Below the pieces are notes generated by a model that saw only the letters and a program-made list of their open reading frames with translations, searched no databases and was not told where the DNA came from. This document shows positions 55,857 through 64,000 of a stretch of 64,000 nucleotides of DNA, piece by piece. A program made the position numbers and the translations under genes. Every line of letters starts with the position of its first letter. The first letter of the stretch is position 1. This DNA is from Prescottella defluvii (GTDB lineage: Bacteria; Actinomycetota; Actinomycetes; Mycobacteriales; Mycobacteriaceae): contig CP121458.1 in assembly GCA_029690005.1 (NCBI GenBank), positions 930,001 through 994,000 on the forward strand, given 5' to 3'.

Positions 55857-56239
55857 GCAAGAACTACGACGTAACTGTCACCAGGGACGGCCGCTGGTGG
55901 ATGGTTGGAGTGCCCGCGATCGACGGCCTTACACAGGCTCGACGCCTCTCCGAGGTGGAGGAGATGGCACGCGAGCTCATCGCGTTGGAGACGGGGGTGA
56001 CGCTCGGTGATGTGGCTGTCAACGTGCATGTTCAGCTCGACGAGAGCGGCGAGGATCTGACGCGCCGTGCTGCCGAGATCAAGGCCGTCCGCATGGAGGC
56101 GGAAGCTGCGGAGGCTCGCGCCCTCGCAGACTCGCAGCGCCTCGCCCAGGAACTCGCAGCGGCGAACATCCCGGTGCGGGACATCGGCGCTTTGCTCGGC
56201 CTGTCGTATCAGCGAGTCAGTCAGCTCGTGAACAGCTGA
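55853..56239 (+). CDS. hicB: HicB-type antitoxin with C-terminal HTH
   Basis: 128 residues. The partial RNase H-like fold reads YDVTVTRDGRWWMVGVPAID, LTQARRLSEVEEMARELIAL. A long helix (AAEIKAVRMEAEAAEARALA) leads to an HTH, IPVRDIGALLGLSYQRVSQL, that would bind the nested palindromes. Overlaps hicA by four bases. Together with hicA it sits between alkB and alkA. Confidence 0.83.
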   Translation: MSKNYDVTVTRDGRWWMVGVPAIDGLTQARRLSEVEEMARELIALETGVTLGDVAVNVHVQLDESGEDLTRRAAEIKAVRMEAEAAEARALADSQRLAQELAAANIPVRDIGALLGLSYQRVSQLVNS

Positions 56240-56276
56240 GGACATCAAGGCGGGCCATGGAACTGGAGAACGAACG

Positions 56277-57143
56277 ATGAAAGCGGTGACCCTGCGCCTA
56301 CCGTTCCGTCAGCCATTCACCACCGCGCCCATGCTCGGTGCCCTCGCCGCGCACGCCGTCGACGGTCTCGAGCGCCACGACTCGGAGAGCGGCATCCACA
56401 CCCGCGTGGTCCCGGCCCCGCACGGGCCGTCGGTGGTGAGCGTGCGATTCGACGGCGCCGATCACGTGACGGCGTCGATCCGGACGTCCCACCCCGACGA
56501 CGTCGCACACGTCGAAGCGGTGGTCCGCCGCTGGCTGGATCTCGACGCCGACACCGAGACCGTCGATGCCGCACTGTCGCGCCACACACTGCTGGCGCCG
56601 CACGTGGCAGCACGACCTGGACTGCGGATCCTCGGCTCTGTCGACGGCTTCGAGACGGCCGTGCTGACGGTGCTCGGGCAGCAGGTGTCGCTGTCGGCAG
56701 CAAGGACATTCGGATCACGCTTCGTGACAGCGTTCGGTACCCCGACCGAGTACGAAGGGTTCGTGAGCTTCCCCGAACCGGAGAAACTGGCCGCGCTCGA
56801 CCCGCTCGTCATCCAGAAGGCCGTCGGCCTCACCGGCGCCCGCGCCCGCACCGTCCAGGCGCTCGCCGAGGCCGCCGTGGACGGACTGCACCTCGGTCCC
56901 GACGCCGACCCGGGCGAGTTCCGGATCCGCCTGCTCGCGCTGCCCGGGATCGGCCCGTGGACGGCGGACTACCTGGCGGTGCGGGTGCTCGGCGACCGGG
57001 ACGCCTACCCGTCGGGTGATCTGGTGCTGCGCCGGGCGCTGGGGGTGAAGACCGCGCGCGAGGCCGCCGCGGCATCGGAGCCGTGGCGGCCGTGGCGGGC
57101 GTACGCCCTGTTCCACCTGTGGGCGAGTCAGGCGTTCCTGTAG
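56277..57143 (+). CDS. alkA: DNA-3-methyladenine glycosylase II (AlkA)
   Basis: 288 residues. The N-terminal AlkA_N domain begins TLRLPFRQPFTTAPMLGALA. The HhH-GPD part has VLTVLGQQVSLSAARTFGSR, the hairpin LLALPGIGPWTADYLAVRVL and the catalytic Asp in DAYPSGDLVLRRALG. Removes 3-methyladenine and related bases. In many actinobacteria this domain is fused to Ada and an AraC HTH; here it is separate. It follows HicB by 37 bases and probably belongs to the same repair run interrupted by HicAB. The extreme 3' end recurs as a fragment at 61199-61254. Confidence 0.9.
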   Translation: MKAVTLRLPFRQPFTTAPMLGALAAHAVDGLERHDSESGIHTRVVPAPHGPSVVSVRFDGADHVTASIRTSHPDDVAHVEAVVRRWLDLDADTETVDAALSRHTLLAPHVAARPGLRILGSVDGFETAVLTVLGQQVSLSAARTFGSRFVTAFGTPTEYEGFVSFPEPEKLAALDPLVIQKAVGLTGARARTVQALAEAAVDGLHLGPDADPGEFRIRLLALPGIGPWTADYLAVRVLGDRDAYPSGDLVLRRALGVKTAREAAAASEPWRPWRAYALFHLWASQAFL

Positions 57144-57188
57144 ATCACCCCTGCCCCCGCTTCGGTTGACTCGCGGGGTCGAGTGGGT

Positions 57189-57770
57189 TCAGGCCACCGC
57201 GGTGCTGGCTTGGTAGATGAGGTGTTCGAGGAGCGTGATCAGTACGGACTTGCACGATTCGCGGTCACGCGCGTCGCAAAGCACGATGGGGGTTTTGGTG
57301 TCGAGGTCGAGAGCGTCGCGAACCTCGTCGATCGTGTAGGCCTGGGAGCTGTCAAAGCAGTTCACCGCGATCGCGAACGAGACTCCGCGCCGTTCGAAGT
57401 AGTCGATGGCAGCGAACGAGTTCTCCAGCCGGCGGGTATCTGCGAGAACGACGGCGCCGAGGGCCCCACGCACCAGCTCGTCCCAAAGGAACCAGAATCG
57501 GTCCTGTCCAGGCGTGCCGAACAGGTACAGCACGAGGCTGTCATCGATGGTGATACGACCGAAGTCCAGGGCCACGGTGGTCGTGGTCTTACCCTCTACG
57601 CCCGACAAATCGTCGATGCCGGTGGACAATTCGGAAATCGTCTCCTCGGTGCGTAGTGGTGCGATCTCGCTGACGGAGGACACCATCGTGGTCTTACCGA
57701 CTCCGAATCCGCCGGCTACGAGGATCTTGACCGAAGCAGCCAGGTCGGCTGAGGACGCATTGTCATGCAT
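57189..57770 (-). CDS. Conservon GTPase (CvnD-like)
   Basis: 193 residues. P-loop LVAGGFGVGKTTMVSSVSEI, switch region EGKTTTTVALDFGRITID, G3-like LYLFGTPGQDRFWFLW, and VLADTRRLENSFAAIDYFE. Small Ras-like GTPase of the conservon (Cvn) signalling sets, in which a histidine-kinase-like protein, a roadblock protein, a DUF742 protein and this GTPase are co-encoded and act at the membrane. It lies six bases after the DUF742 gene. It converges on alkA. Confidence 0.9.
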   Translation of the reverse strand: MHDNASSADLAASVKILVAGGFGVGKTTMVSSVSEIAPLRTEETISELSTGIDDLSGVEGKTTTTVALDFGRITIDDSLVLYLFGTPGQDRFWFLWDELVRGALGAVVLADTRRLENSFAAIDYFERRGVSFAIAVNCFDSSQAYTIDEVRDALDLDTKTPIVLCDARDRESCKSVLITLLEHLIYQASTAVA

Positions 57771-57776
57771 GGTTGT

Positions 57777-58166
57777 CTACAGCTTTCGGATTCCATCGAG
57801 CACTGCTTGCAGAATTTTCACGTCGCCGATCCCGGCAATGTCGTCGTAGGAGTCAGCGCTGGCGGGAGCCCGGAAGTTCAGTACTCCCTCGGCGATGAGA
57901 TCGCCGACCAGGATCTTGGTCACCGCCAGAGGCAGATTCAGGTGCGCCGAGACTTCGGCAACCGACTGCGCGAGACGGCACAGCTGGACGATCTCCGCGT
58001 ACTCCGATTCGACGTGCCGCAGCCGCGGAGTGGGGGACACGGTCACGACGAGCGTGAGCATGTCGAGATCGTGTCCCGCGCCCATCGTGCGGCCCCGCGT
58101 GACGGTGTACGGGCGGACCAGAGGTCCGGCCGCATTGTCGAACAACGGTTGACCAATACCTGTCAC
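57777..58166 (-). CDS. DUF742 protein (CvnC-like)
   Basis: 129 residues from GTG 58166. LVRPYTVTRGRTMGAGHDLD opens the DUF742 winged-helix-like domain; EYAEIVQLCRLAQSVAEVSA and HLNLPLAVTKILVGDLIAEG are its core. Third gene of the conservon, six bases after the roadblock gene. In Streptomyces the homologues form a membrane complex with the other Cvn proteins that affects differentiation and antibiotic production. Confidence 0.9.
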   Translation of the reverse strand: MTGIGQPLFDNAAGPLVRPYTVTRGRTMGAGHDLDMLTLVVTVSPTPRLRHVESEYAEIVQLCRLAQSVAEVSAHLNLPLAVTKILVGDLIAEGVLNFRAPASADSYDDIAGIGDVKILQAVLDGIRKL

Positions 58167-58172
58167 GGCAAT

Positions 58173-58592
58173 CTATGCTCCACGCTCTGTCGCGCTGTGG
58201 CGCGGATCGGTGGACAGATAGCTACCTACACGCTGCACAGTCATGTTCATTTCGTACGCGACCATACCCAGATTTGCGGTGTCGTTGGCCTGCAATGCGA
58301 TACATGCGTTGCGTCCGGCCGCCGTCACGAACAGCACCGCCTTCTCGAGTTCGATGACGGCCTGGCGAACGCTGCCGCCTTGAAAGCGATGCCCCGCGCT
58401 GCGTGCCAGCCCGTACAGAGTGGCCGACATGGCCCCGAAGTGCTCGGCGTCCTCACGGCTCATGGTCGTGGATCGGCCCAGCAGCAGCCCGTCGGTGGAA
58501 AGCACGACTGCGTAGCGCACCCCGGCGAGACGATTGACCAGATCGTCGAGAAGCCAGTTCAGATCACCTGAGTTGGACGTCGTCACGTTCAC
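58173..58592 (-). CDS. Roadblock/LC7 protein (CvnB-like)
   Basis: 139 residues from GTG 58592. LNWLLDDLVNRLAGVRYAVV, LSTDGLLLGRSTTMSREDAE and AVIELEKAVLFVTAAGRNAC are the roadblock/LC7 fold, likely a GTPase-activating or scaffold partner of the CvnD GTPase. Start overlaps the stop of the sensor kinase gene (GTGA). Confidence 0.92.
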   Translation of the reverse strand: MNVTTSNSGDLNWLLDDLVNRLAGVRYAVVLSTDGLLLGRSTTMSREDAEHFGAMSATLYGLARSAGHRFQGGSVRQAVIELEKAVLFVTAAGRNACIALQANDTANLGMVAYEMNMTVQRVGSYLSTDPRHSATERGA

Positions 58593-61052
58593 CTTCCATC
58601 ATCTTTCATTTCGTCCCAGATTGGATGCTCGGGCGCGGGTGCCGAGTTTCGAGCCTGCTGGGTACCGTACGTGATGGCGGACATCAGATCTCGCGCTTGC
58701 TCCGCCGATCGTTGCGGCTGCTGCGCTTCCGTCTCGGGCTCGGGTTGAGGATCGTGCGCCAACTCCGGTGCCAGACTGGCCTGCCGGCGACGGCGAGGCA
58801 GGTTCGGGCGACCGTCACCGCCGTTGTCGAGCAACGGTTGCGGGGTGGAGGACGCCGGTTCGGCAGCCGGGGTCGGCACCTCGTGCCACGCGGTTGTCGC
58901 GGAGTATTCCGTGTACTCGGCCTGTGGCGCGCTGTCGACGCGGTCGAGGTGCGACCACGCCCGCTCCGGGCAACCGGCTGCACCGGCTGTTCGATGGGAG
59001 GCGCCGGAGTGGCGGGTGCCAGTGTTGCGACACCCACCGCAGCCGAGGCTGATTCGGCAGAGTCGAGATCCGGCAGCGCGCTGGCAGTCCGCACCTCTGG
59101 CCGATGGTCGGCGAACCGATCCGGTACATCGTCGACCGCGGGTGTCGTATCGGCGGCGACCACCGAGTTCGGTACCAGCACGATGGCGCGAATGCCGCCG
59201 TACTCGGATTCGCTCAGCTGCACACTGATTCCGTGCCGCACCCCCAGCTGCGAAACGATGAACAAGCCCAGGCGTGACGTTTCCGAGAGTGTTCGACTCC
59301 GAAATCCGGTGGATTGCGCAGCATCTCGTTGACGCGGTCGAGTTCTTCGGCGGACATTCCCATGCCCTGATCGCTGATCTCGATCACGACCCCCTTGCCG
59401 ACCACGGTGCCGCTCACTTCGACGCGCGACTGCGGCGGGGAGAACGCCGTCGCGTTGTCGAGCAGTTCGGCGAGCAGGTGGATGAGGTCGGCAACCACGT
59501 TGCCGACGATGAACACCTGGGGCATGCGACGGTTGTGCACCCGCGTGTAGTCGAGGCTCTCGCTGATCGCGCTACGCACCAGATCGACCAGCGGCACCGG
59601 AGTCCGCCACTGGCGGCCGGGCTGGCCACCACCGAGGATGACGAGGTTCTCGGCGTTGCGGCGTTCGCGGGTCGCCAGGTGGTCGAGTCGGAAGAATGCG
59701 TCCAGCATGGCGGGATCCTCCTGGCGTTGTTCCGCCTCGTCGAGGACCTCGAGTTGCCGGTGCACCACCATCTGGCTTCGGTGGGCGATGTTGAGGAACA
59801 CCGCGCGCACACCCTCGCGGGTGCGGGCCTCGGTGACGGCGGCAGACACGGCGGCCGTGTGTGCGCGGTTGAAAGCCTTCGCCACCGAGCCGATCTCGTC
59901 GTCACCGAAGTCCAGGTGCGCAGCCTGGGGATCGATCTGCTCGCCCGCGGCCAGCTTGCGCATGGTCTCGGGCAGTTCGACCTCTGCCAGGTCCAGCGTT
60001 TCGTTCCGTAGGCGCTTGAGCCGGCCGATCAGCCGGTTGGCCAGCCACAGCGACAGCAGGAAGGCCACGAGCGCGAGCGCGAGCACGGCCGCACCCGCCC
60101 ACAGCGAGTTCGTCGCCGTGCGCTTGCCCTCGTCGGCAGCGATCTGGTTCGCATGGTCGTTCAGGCTCTTCCATGCGTCGATCACGGGTACAGACAGCTG
60201 TTCCTGCGCGGAACGCCACTCGGCGAAGGTCATTGGCGCTGGCGGGACGTCACCGAATTTGTCCGGCTTCGGCGGATTGATGAGGTAGTCCTCCATCGCG
60301 GCCACCTGCTGCCAGCCGGGAGATGCAAGTGCTGTCCGGATCGTCTCAGCTGCTGGATCAGCGCCCAGGTCGGCGGCGAGCTGCGGAAGTCCGATCCGAT
60401 AGGACCCGACCAGATTTCGATAGTCGTCACGCAGCGGACCGTCGCTGAGCCGTCCATTCAGTTCAGCAGCGGTGAGCGCGGCGGACCGTGACATTCCCTC
60501 CACCGCGTAGAGGGTGCGCACGGCATTGAGGAGTGTGACGCCGACCTGGGCGGTGGGCGCGTTGGAGGTGATCAGGTTGCTGCCGAGCGCAACCGCATCG
60601 AGAATGCGGTTGTAGATGGCGTATGTGTCCTCGATCGACATTCGTCCTGCGTCGATCTGACCGCGAATCTGAGGCAGGGCAGCGCTCAAGGTGTCGAACC
60701 CACCCGTGTCGGCACCCATGGCACCCCTCGACAGGGTCTCCAGCTTTGGTGAGTAGAGAGCCAGCTCCGCGAACGCGGTGTCGAGTTTCTTCCGTGTTGC
60801 GTCGAGCGCGGCCGGATCGCTCTGTTCACCGGACAGCTGCCATAGCGACAGCATCCGCTCCTGTTCCACCCAGGCAACCACATCGCGAGCGTGGCTCACG
60901 GCTTCTTGGTTCGCTGCCGCCCATTGCTCGGAATGTCGACCCTCACGAATCAGGTAACCCGCGATTCCTACACCGATTCCGAGCAATGCCAGGCTAGGCA
61001 CCAATGCGATGGCCAGGATCCGGGCTCGGATGCCGAGGCGCACTTTCAACAT
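58589..61052 (-). CDS. Nitrate/sulfonate-sensor-type histidine kinase (CvnA-like), two frameshifts
   Basis: About 820 residues. Two membrane helices (ILAIALVPSLALLGIGVGIA and AGAAVLALALVAFLLSLWLA) flank a long outer NIT sensor domain. A HAMP linker follows, then a kinase-like region with NIAHRSQMVVHRQLEVLDEA, an N-box DLIHLLAELLDNATAFSPPQ and ISDQGMGMSAEELD. The first frame break is near 59285 (GLFIVSQLG resumes in the next frame) and a second is near 58870. The C-terminal 200 residues are Pro/Ala/Glu-rich and probably disordered. Start 61052 is chosen; 61145 is possible. First gene of the conservon. Confidence 0.83.
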
Positions 61053-61198
61053 CGGGGCGATATAGCTGACTGATTCTCGGATGTATACCTCGGCCTCACA
61101 GCCCCGATTTTCTCTCGATCCGCTCGGCCCCTTGGTTTTTGACACCTAGGGGTGGTGGCGTGAATTGTGGGCACTTCCGAGTCGGCAGGGACGGAACT

Positions 61199-61254
61199 GC
61201 CCGCCACGGCCGCCATGCCCTGTTCCACCTGTGGACGAGTCAGGCGCACCTGTG
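61199..61254 (+). pseudogene. Remnant of an AlkA C-terminus
   Basis: In one frame it reads RHGRHALFHLWTSQAHL then stop, against RPWRAYALFHLWASQAFL-stop at the end of alkA (57090-57143). About 40 bases align with few changes. Nothing upstream continues the domain, since the conservon kinase gene begins there on the other strand. With alkA it brackets the four conservon genes. Confidence 0.65.
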
Positions 61255-61274
61255 AGGACACGCGGCGCCGGCGC

Positions 61275-62673
61275 CTACCGGGGCAGCGGACGCAACCCGA
61301 TCATCGTCCGGGCCGAGGCGTAGACGTAGCGTCCCGGCTGCGGGGAGGCCAGCATGCCGTTCGAGGAGAGCGCGTCGGGATCGTCGTCGATCGCCAGGAA
61401 CGGGGTGTCCCAGGTTGATTCGCCACTCCTGGTGTCGACCGCACGAATACCCTCGCCGCCGATCGTCAACACGAGATCCCCGTCCAGTGCAACGACGGTC
61501 CCGAGGGGTTCGTCGTCGTGGCGCCACAGTCGGCTTCCGGTGTGCAGGTCGAGTCCCGTCGTCGTCTTCGTGCCGTGGTCGCGCAGGACTGCGACGTCCC
61601 GGCCACTGCGACCGCGGTGCCCAGGTTGGTGTTCGCGTTGTACTCGTCGGGTTCACGAGCGGAGATCAGGTCGGGGCTGGTCCACAGCAGTGTGCCGGTC
61701 CGCCGATCGTACGCACCGTCGCCGAGCAGCAGCGGAATCCCATCGTCGGCCGGTCCGTCGAGTGAAAGATACTGTGCTACTTCGCTGTCGACGGAGACGA
61801 GCGTGCGTCCGCTGCGATCGACGGCATCGGAACCGGTGATCCGACGGCCGTCGCACTCGGTGCGAACCCGGACGACCACACCACCGTCGCTCGGGGTCGC
61901 GCGCGAGCAATTGTCGAGCCGCGCAGTCCAGGTGGGTCGGCCGCTGTCGAGGTCGAATCCGGCGACGTCCGCGCCGAGCGTGAGCACTCCCTGACCGTGC
62001 GACACGTCCAGAGCGTTTGTCAGGTCGTCCTCCCAGACCGACCCCATCGCGAAGGGCTGCGACCACTGTCCGTCCGGATCGGCAAGAGTTCCGGCGTGGA
62101 GGCGAACGTCGTCGTCTTCGATGTTTCCCTCCGCGACGTACAACCGATCGTCCACGGCAGCGAGGGCGAAAACAGTCCAGTCGGTGGGCGTTAGGGTGAC
62201 TTCGCCGGTGTCGAGGTCGAAACCGACGAGTGCGGGTTCGGCGGCGGCCGGCGACGTGAAGCACACGAGTTCGTCATCGACCGGAACCGACGTGCATCCC
62301 CGAGATCGTCGGCCGGGCTCTGCCAGCGCACCTCTCCGCTGGTCGCGTCGATGCCGACCATCACCGGGTTCCTCAGGCTCATGCCGCCATCGGAGACACC
62401 GACCACCGACACCACGACGCCGTTGGCGTAGACGAATCCCGGATCACCCCAGTCGTATTCGCTTCCGTTGCGCGGGTCGCGGAACTCTGCGAAGGACTGG
62501 CCGTACATCGCGGCCGCGTCCACCGACCACCCCAGCCCCGGGGCCGCATCGACGGTGCCGGTGATCTTGCGGATGCCGTCGCCTCCCGCGTGCGCGACGA
62601 CGACAACGGCACCGGTTACGGCCACGACGGCCGTCGTCGCGGCCAGGAGCAGATCGCGGATCTCTCGATTCAC
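61275..62673 (-). CDS. Membrane-anchored PQQ-like beta-propeller protein, two frameshifts
   Basis: About 466 residues from GTG 62673. One N-terminal membrane helix (LLLAATTAVVAVTGAVVVVA) anchors an outer propeller: NPVMVGIDATSGEVRWQSPA, LVGFDLDTGEVTLTPTDW, VAGFDLDSGRPTWTARLDN, IRAVDTRSGESTWDTPFLA. These are PQQ-blade repeats without evident cofactor residues. Frame breaks are near 62300 and near 61600. Its GTG overlaps the stop of the gene at 62670, so they are coupled. Function unknown. Confidence 0.75.
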
Positions 62674-64000
62674 CTCGGCACCTCGATTCCGGGAGCGAGC
62701 GCGATTGCGTCGAGCTGTTCGAACGACAACGGCATGGCCGGCGAGTCTGCCGCGGAGGCCACCCGGATCAGGGTGCCCGACGGCCGCGTGACCGAGACAA
62801 TGCGTCGCGTCTCGTACGTCGCCTCCGAGCCGCCGCGCATGCTCACCCCCGTGGAGCTGTGCTGGCTGTGTTCGATGAGGGTGCCGTCGGGCGTCCGCCG
62901 GTATGTCGTGATCAGGCCGTCATAGCTCGGCGCCGGATCGGACGCCGGTAGATCCTGTCCGCCGGTGATCGCGATCTCCAGCGTCGACTCCTGTCCGGGG
63001 GTGGTGACCCGGACCGTCTGGCACACGGCGCTGTCGTCGTACTCGGTCGGCCACAGCTCGAGCGGCCGGTCGAGCGTGACCCCGTCGAGCGGAACCGCGG
63101 CCAGCACCGTGCCCAGCCGCTGGGCGGTGGCGTGGTCGATGGTGGGACCCGAGCCCTCCTCGACCGGCGGGTAGCAGGATTGCGGGGGCGTGCCGGTGCC
63201 GGGCGGGACGGGTGTCGTGACACGCAGACCGGGTGCGGTGACGATCGAGACCAGTTCGTCGATGGTCAGCGGGACGGTTCCGCCGTTCGTCTGGTTGCCA
63301 TCGAGGTGCCCGGCATCGGTGGAGTAGGCCGAGACGCGGGTGCCGTCCGGAACGTAGGCGTGGGTGCTGCGCGAAAGGGTGCGCACCCCGTTGGTTTCGG
63401 ACCACGTGTCGAGGACATCGACCACCGTTCCGTCGGCGAGCACGCGGCGGGCGTCGAGTTGTCCCGCGACGCAGGGCGGCACCGGGTCGGTGCTGGCGCG
63501 CACCGACACCGACAGCGAGCCGCGCGTGTCGCCGCGCAGCAGCGTCCCGTACGCGGCCGTGTCGCCGCTGAGTTCGACGTCTCCGGACTCGTCGGAGGTC
63601 GTCATGTCGTCGTCGCTGGTGATCGGCTGGAAGATCAGCGAGCGGTCCGGCGACGCGAACTCCATCTCGACACCGGCCGGCAGCGCCTCTCGTAGCGCTT
63701 GCGACATGGAGCCGGCCTTGGGTCCGGAGAACCACGGGTAGTCGGGGTTGTCGTAGCCGGAATCGCCGAAGCTGACGAATCCGAACGATTCGGTGTGCGC
63801 GGGCGGTTCGACCACGTCGCAGCCGGCGATCTGCGTCGGATACGTCACCGACGGTGTGACGTAGGTGAACTCGGGCGCCTCCGGCGCCGCGGAGGTCGTC
63901 GTCGTGGTCGGCAACGCGGTCGTGAGCTCGGGTTCAGGGCTGTGGAGGAGACCCGCCACCACAACGCCGGTTGCCACGACGGACACGAGGGACAAACCGA
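62670..64000 (-). CDS. Membrane-anchored extracytoplasmic protein, 5' end outside window
   Basis: At least 440 residues; the true start is probably beyond the right edge. A membrane helix (LSLVSVVATGVVVAGLLHS) is followed by a Thr/Pro-rich linker and a long outer part with several Cys (QIAGCDVVEPPAH, VPPCVAGQLDARR, GTPPQSCYPP, DSAVCQTVRV). No family recognised. It is translationally coupled to the beta-propeller gene downstream, so the two products likely work together at the cell surface. Confidence 0.7.
   Translation of the reverse strand, partial: GLSLVSVVATGVVVAGLLHSPEPELTTALPTTTTTSAAPEAPEFTYVTPSVTYPTQIAGCDVVEPPAHTESFGFVSFGDSGYDNPDYPWFSGPKAGSMSQALREALPAGVEMEFASPDRSLIFQPITSDDDMTTSDESGDVELSGDTAAYGTLLRGDTRGSLSVSVRASTDPVPPCVAGQLDARRVLADGTVVDVLDTWSETNGVRTLSRSTHAYVPDGTRVSAYSTDAGHLDGNQTNGGTVPLTIDELVSIVTAPGLRVTTPVPPGTGTPPQSCYPPVEEGSGPTIDHATAQRLGTVLAAVPLDGVTLDRPLELWPTEYDDSAVCQTVRVTTPGQESTLEIAITGGQDLPASDPAPSYDGLITTYRRTPDGTLIEHSQHSSTGVSMRGGSEATYETRRIVSVTRPSGTLIRVASAADSPAMPLSFEQLDAIALAPGIEVPR

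Overview
The window is GC-rich, densely packed actinobacterial chromosome. The gene set fits a mycolic-acid-containing Mycobacteriales genome, most likely Rhodococcus or a close relative. It includes the 3-ketosteroid 9-alpha-hydroxylase oxygenase KshA, two mycofactocin-type SDRs, a WS/DGAT acyltransferase, HppD, a complete conservon (CvnA-D-like), an LCP protein and an initiator tRNA. No prophage, CRISPR array or intact insertion sequence was seen.

Layout. 0-12 kb: a large ATPase regulator (cut by the left edge), a DUF2889 protein, a two-component system beside a D,D-carboxypeptidase, kshA, a quinone oxidoreductase, MgtC and LCP genes. 12-18 kb: an ECH-SDR-MFS operon facing a TetR gene, a tandem RNHCP-domain protein, and an SRPBCC-ArsR-SRPBCC operon. 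18-25 kb: an OpuC/ProU-type osmoprotectant ABC operon, an LLM oxidoreductase, an HTH-ClpN gene with a compact promoter, and a baeRF-family protein. 25-33 kb: an SDR, a DUF4185 secreted protein, a decayed DUF2867 gene, a lipocalin, LysR and EthD genes, a stand-alone LeuA regulatory domain with a structured leader, and an AztD-like zinc protein with a Zur-like box. 33-41 kb: a Baeyer-Villiger-type monooxygenase, gpsA, a phosphodiesterase, TetR and an esterase, and LON-N and DUF309 proteins. 41-45 kb: small accessory genes (SMI1/KNR4, a toxin-antitoxin remnant), tRNA-fMet, an SDR and hppD. 45.3-48.4 kb: an AT-richer island (see below). 48.4-57 kb: WS/DGAT, a universal stress protein, an Lrp regulator, a polysaccharide deacetylase, and an alkylation-repair cluster (two MGMTs, an ECF sigma factor, a 2OG oxygenase, an Ada-like zinc domain, AlkB, AlkA) with a HicAB pair inside it. 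57-64 kb: the conservon and two coupled envelope proteins.

The most unusual region is 45.7-48.3 kb. A structured leader resembling a c-di-AMP riboswitch precedes a small secreted beta-rich protein. A strong hairpin follows, then five consecutive tiny genes (33-65 codons), each with its own ribosome binding site. They encode signal-less, Cys-free, hydrophobic or amphipathic peptides, and a second strong hairpin closes the group. Related palindromes stand before the leader and before the peptide genes, and a degenerate copy stands after them. The peptides recall the size and organisation of corynebacterial PorH/PorA pore peptides, but I recognise no homologue.

Caution: about 25 genes carry apparent frameshifts. 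Where the break can be placed it often sits in a short G or C run, and sensible protein resumes in another frame. This looks like indel error in the assembly rather than wholesale gene decay. Such genes are annotated across the break.
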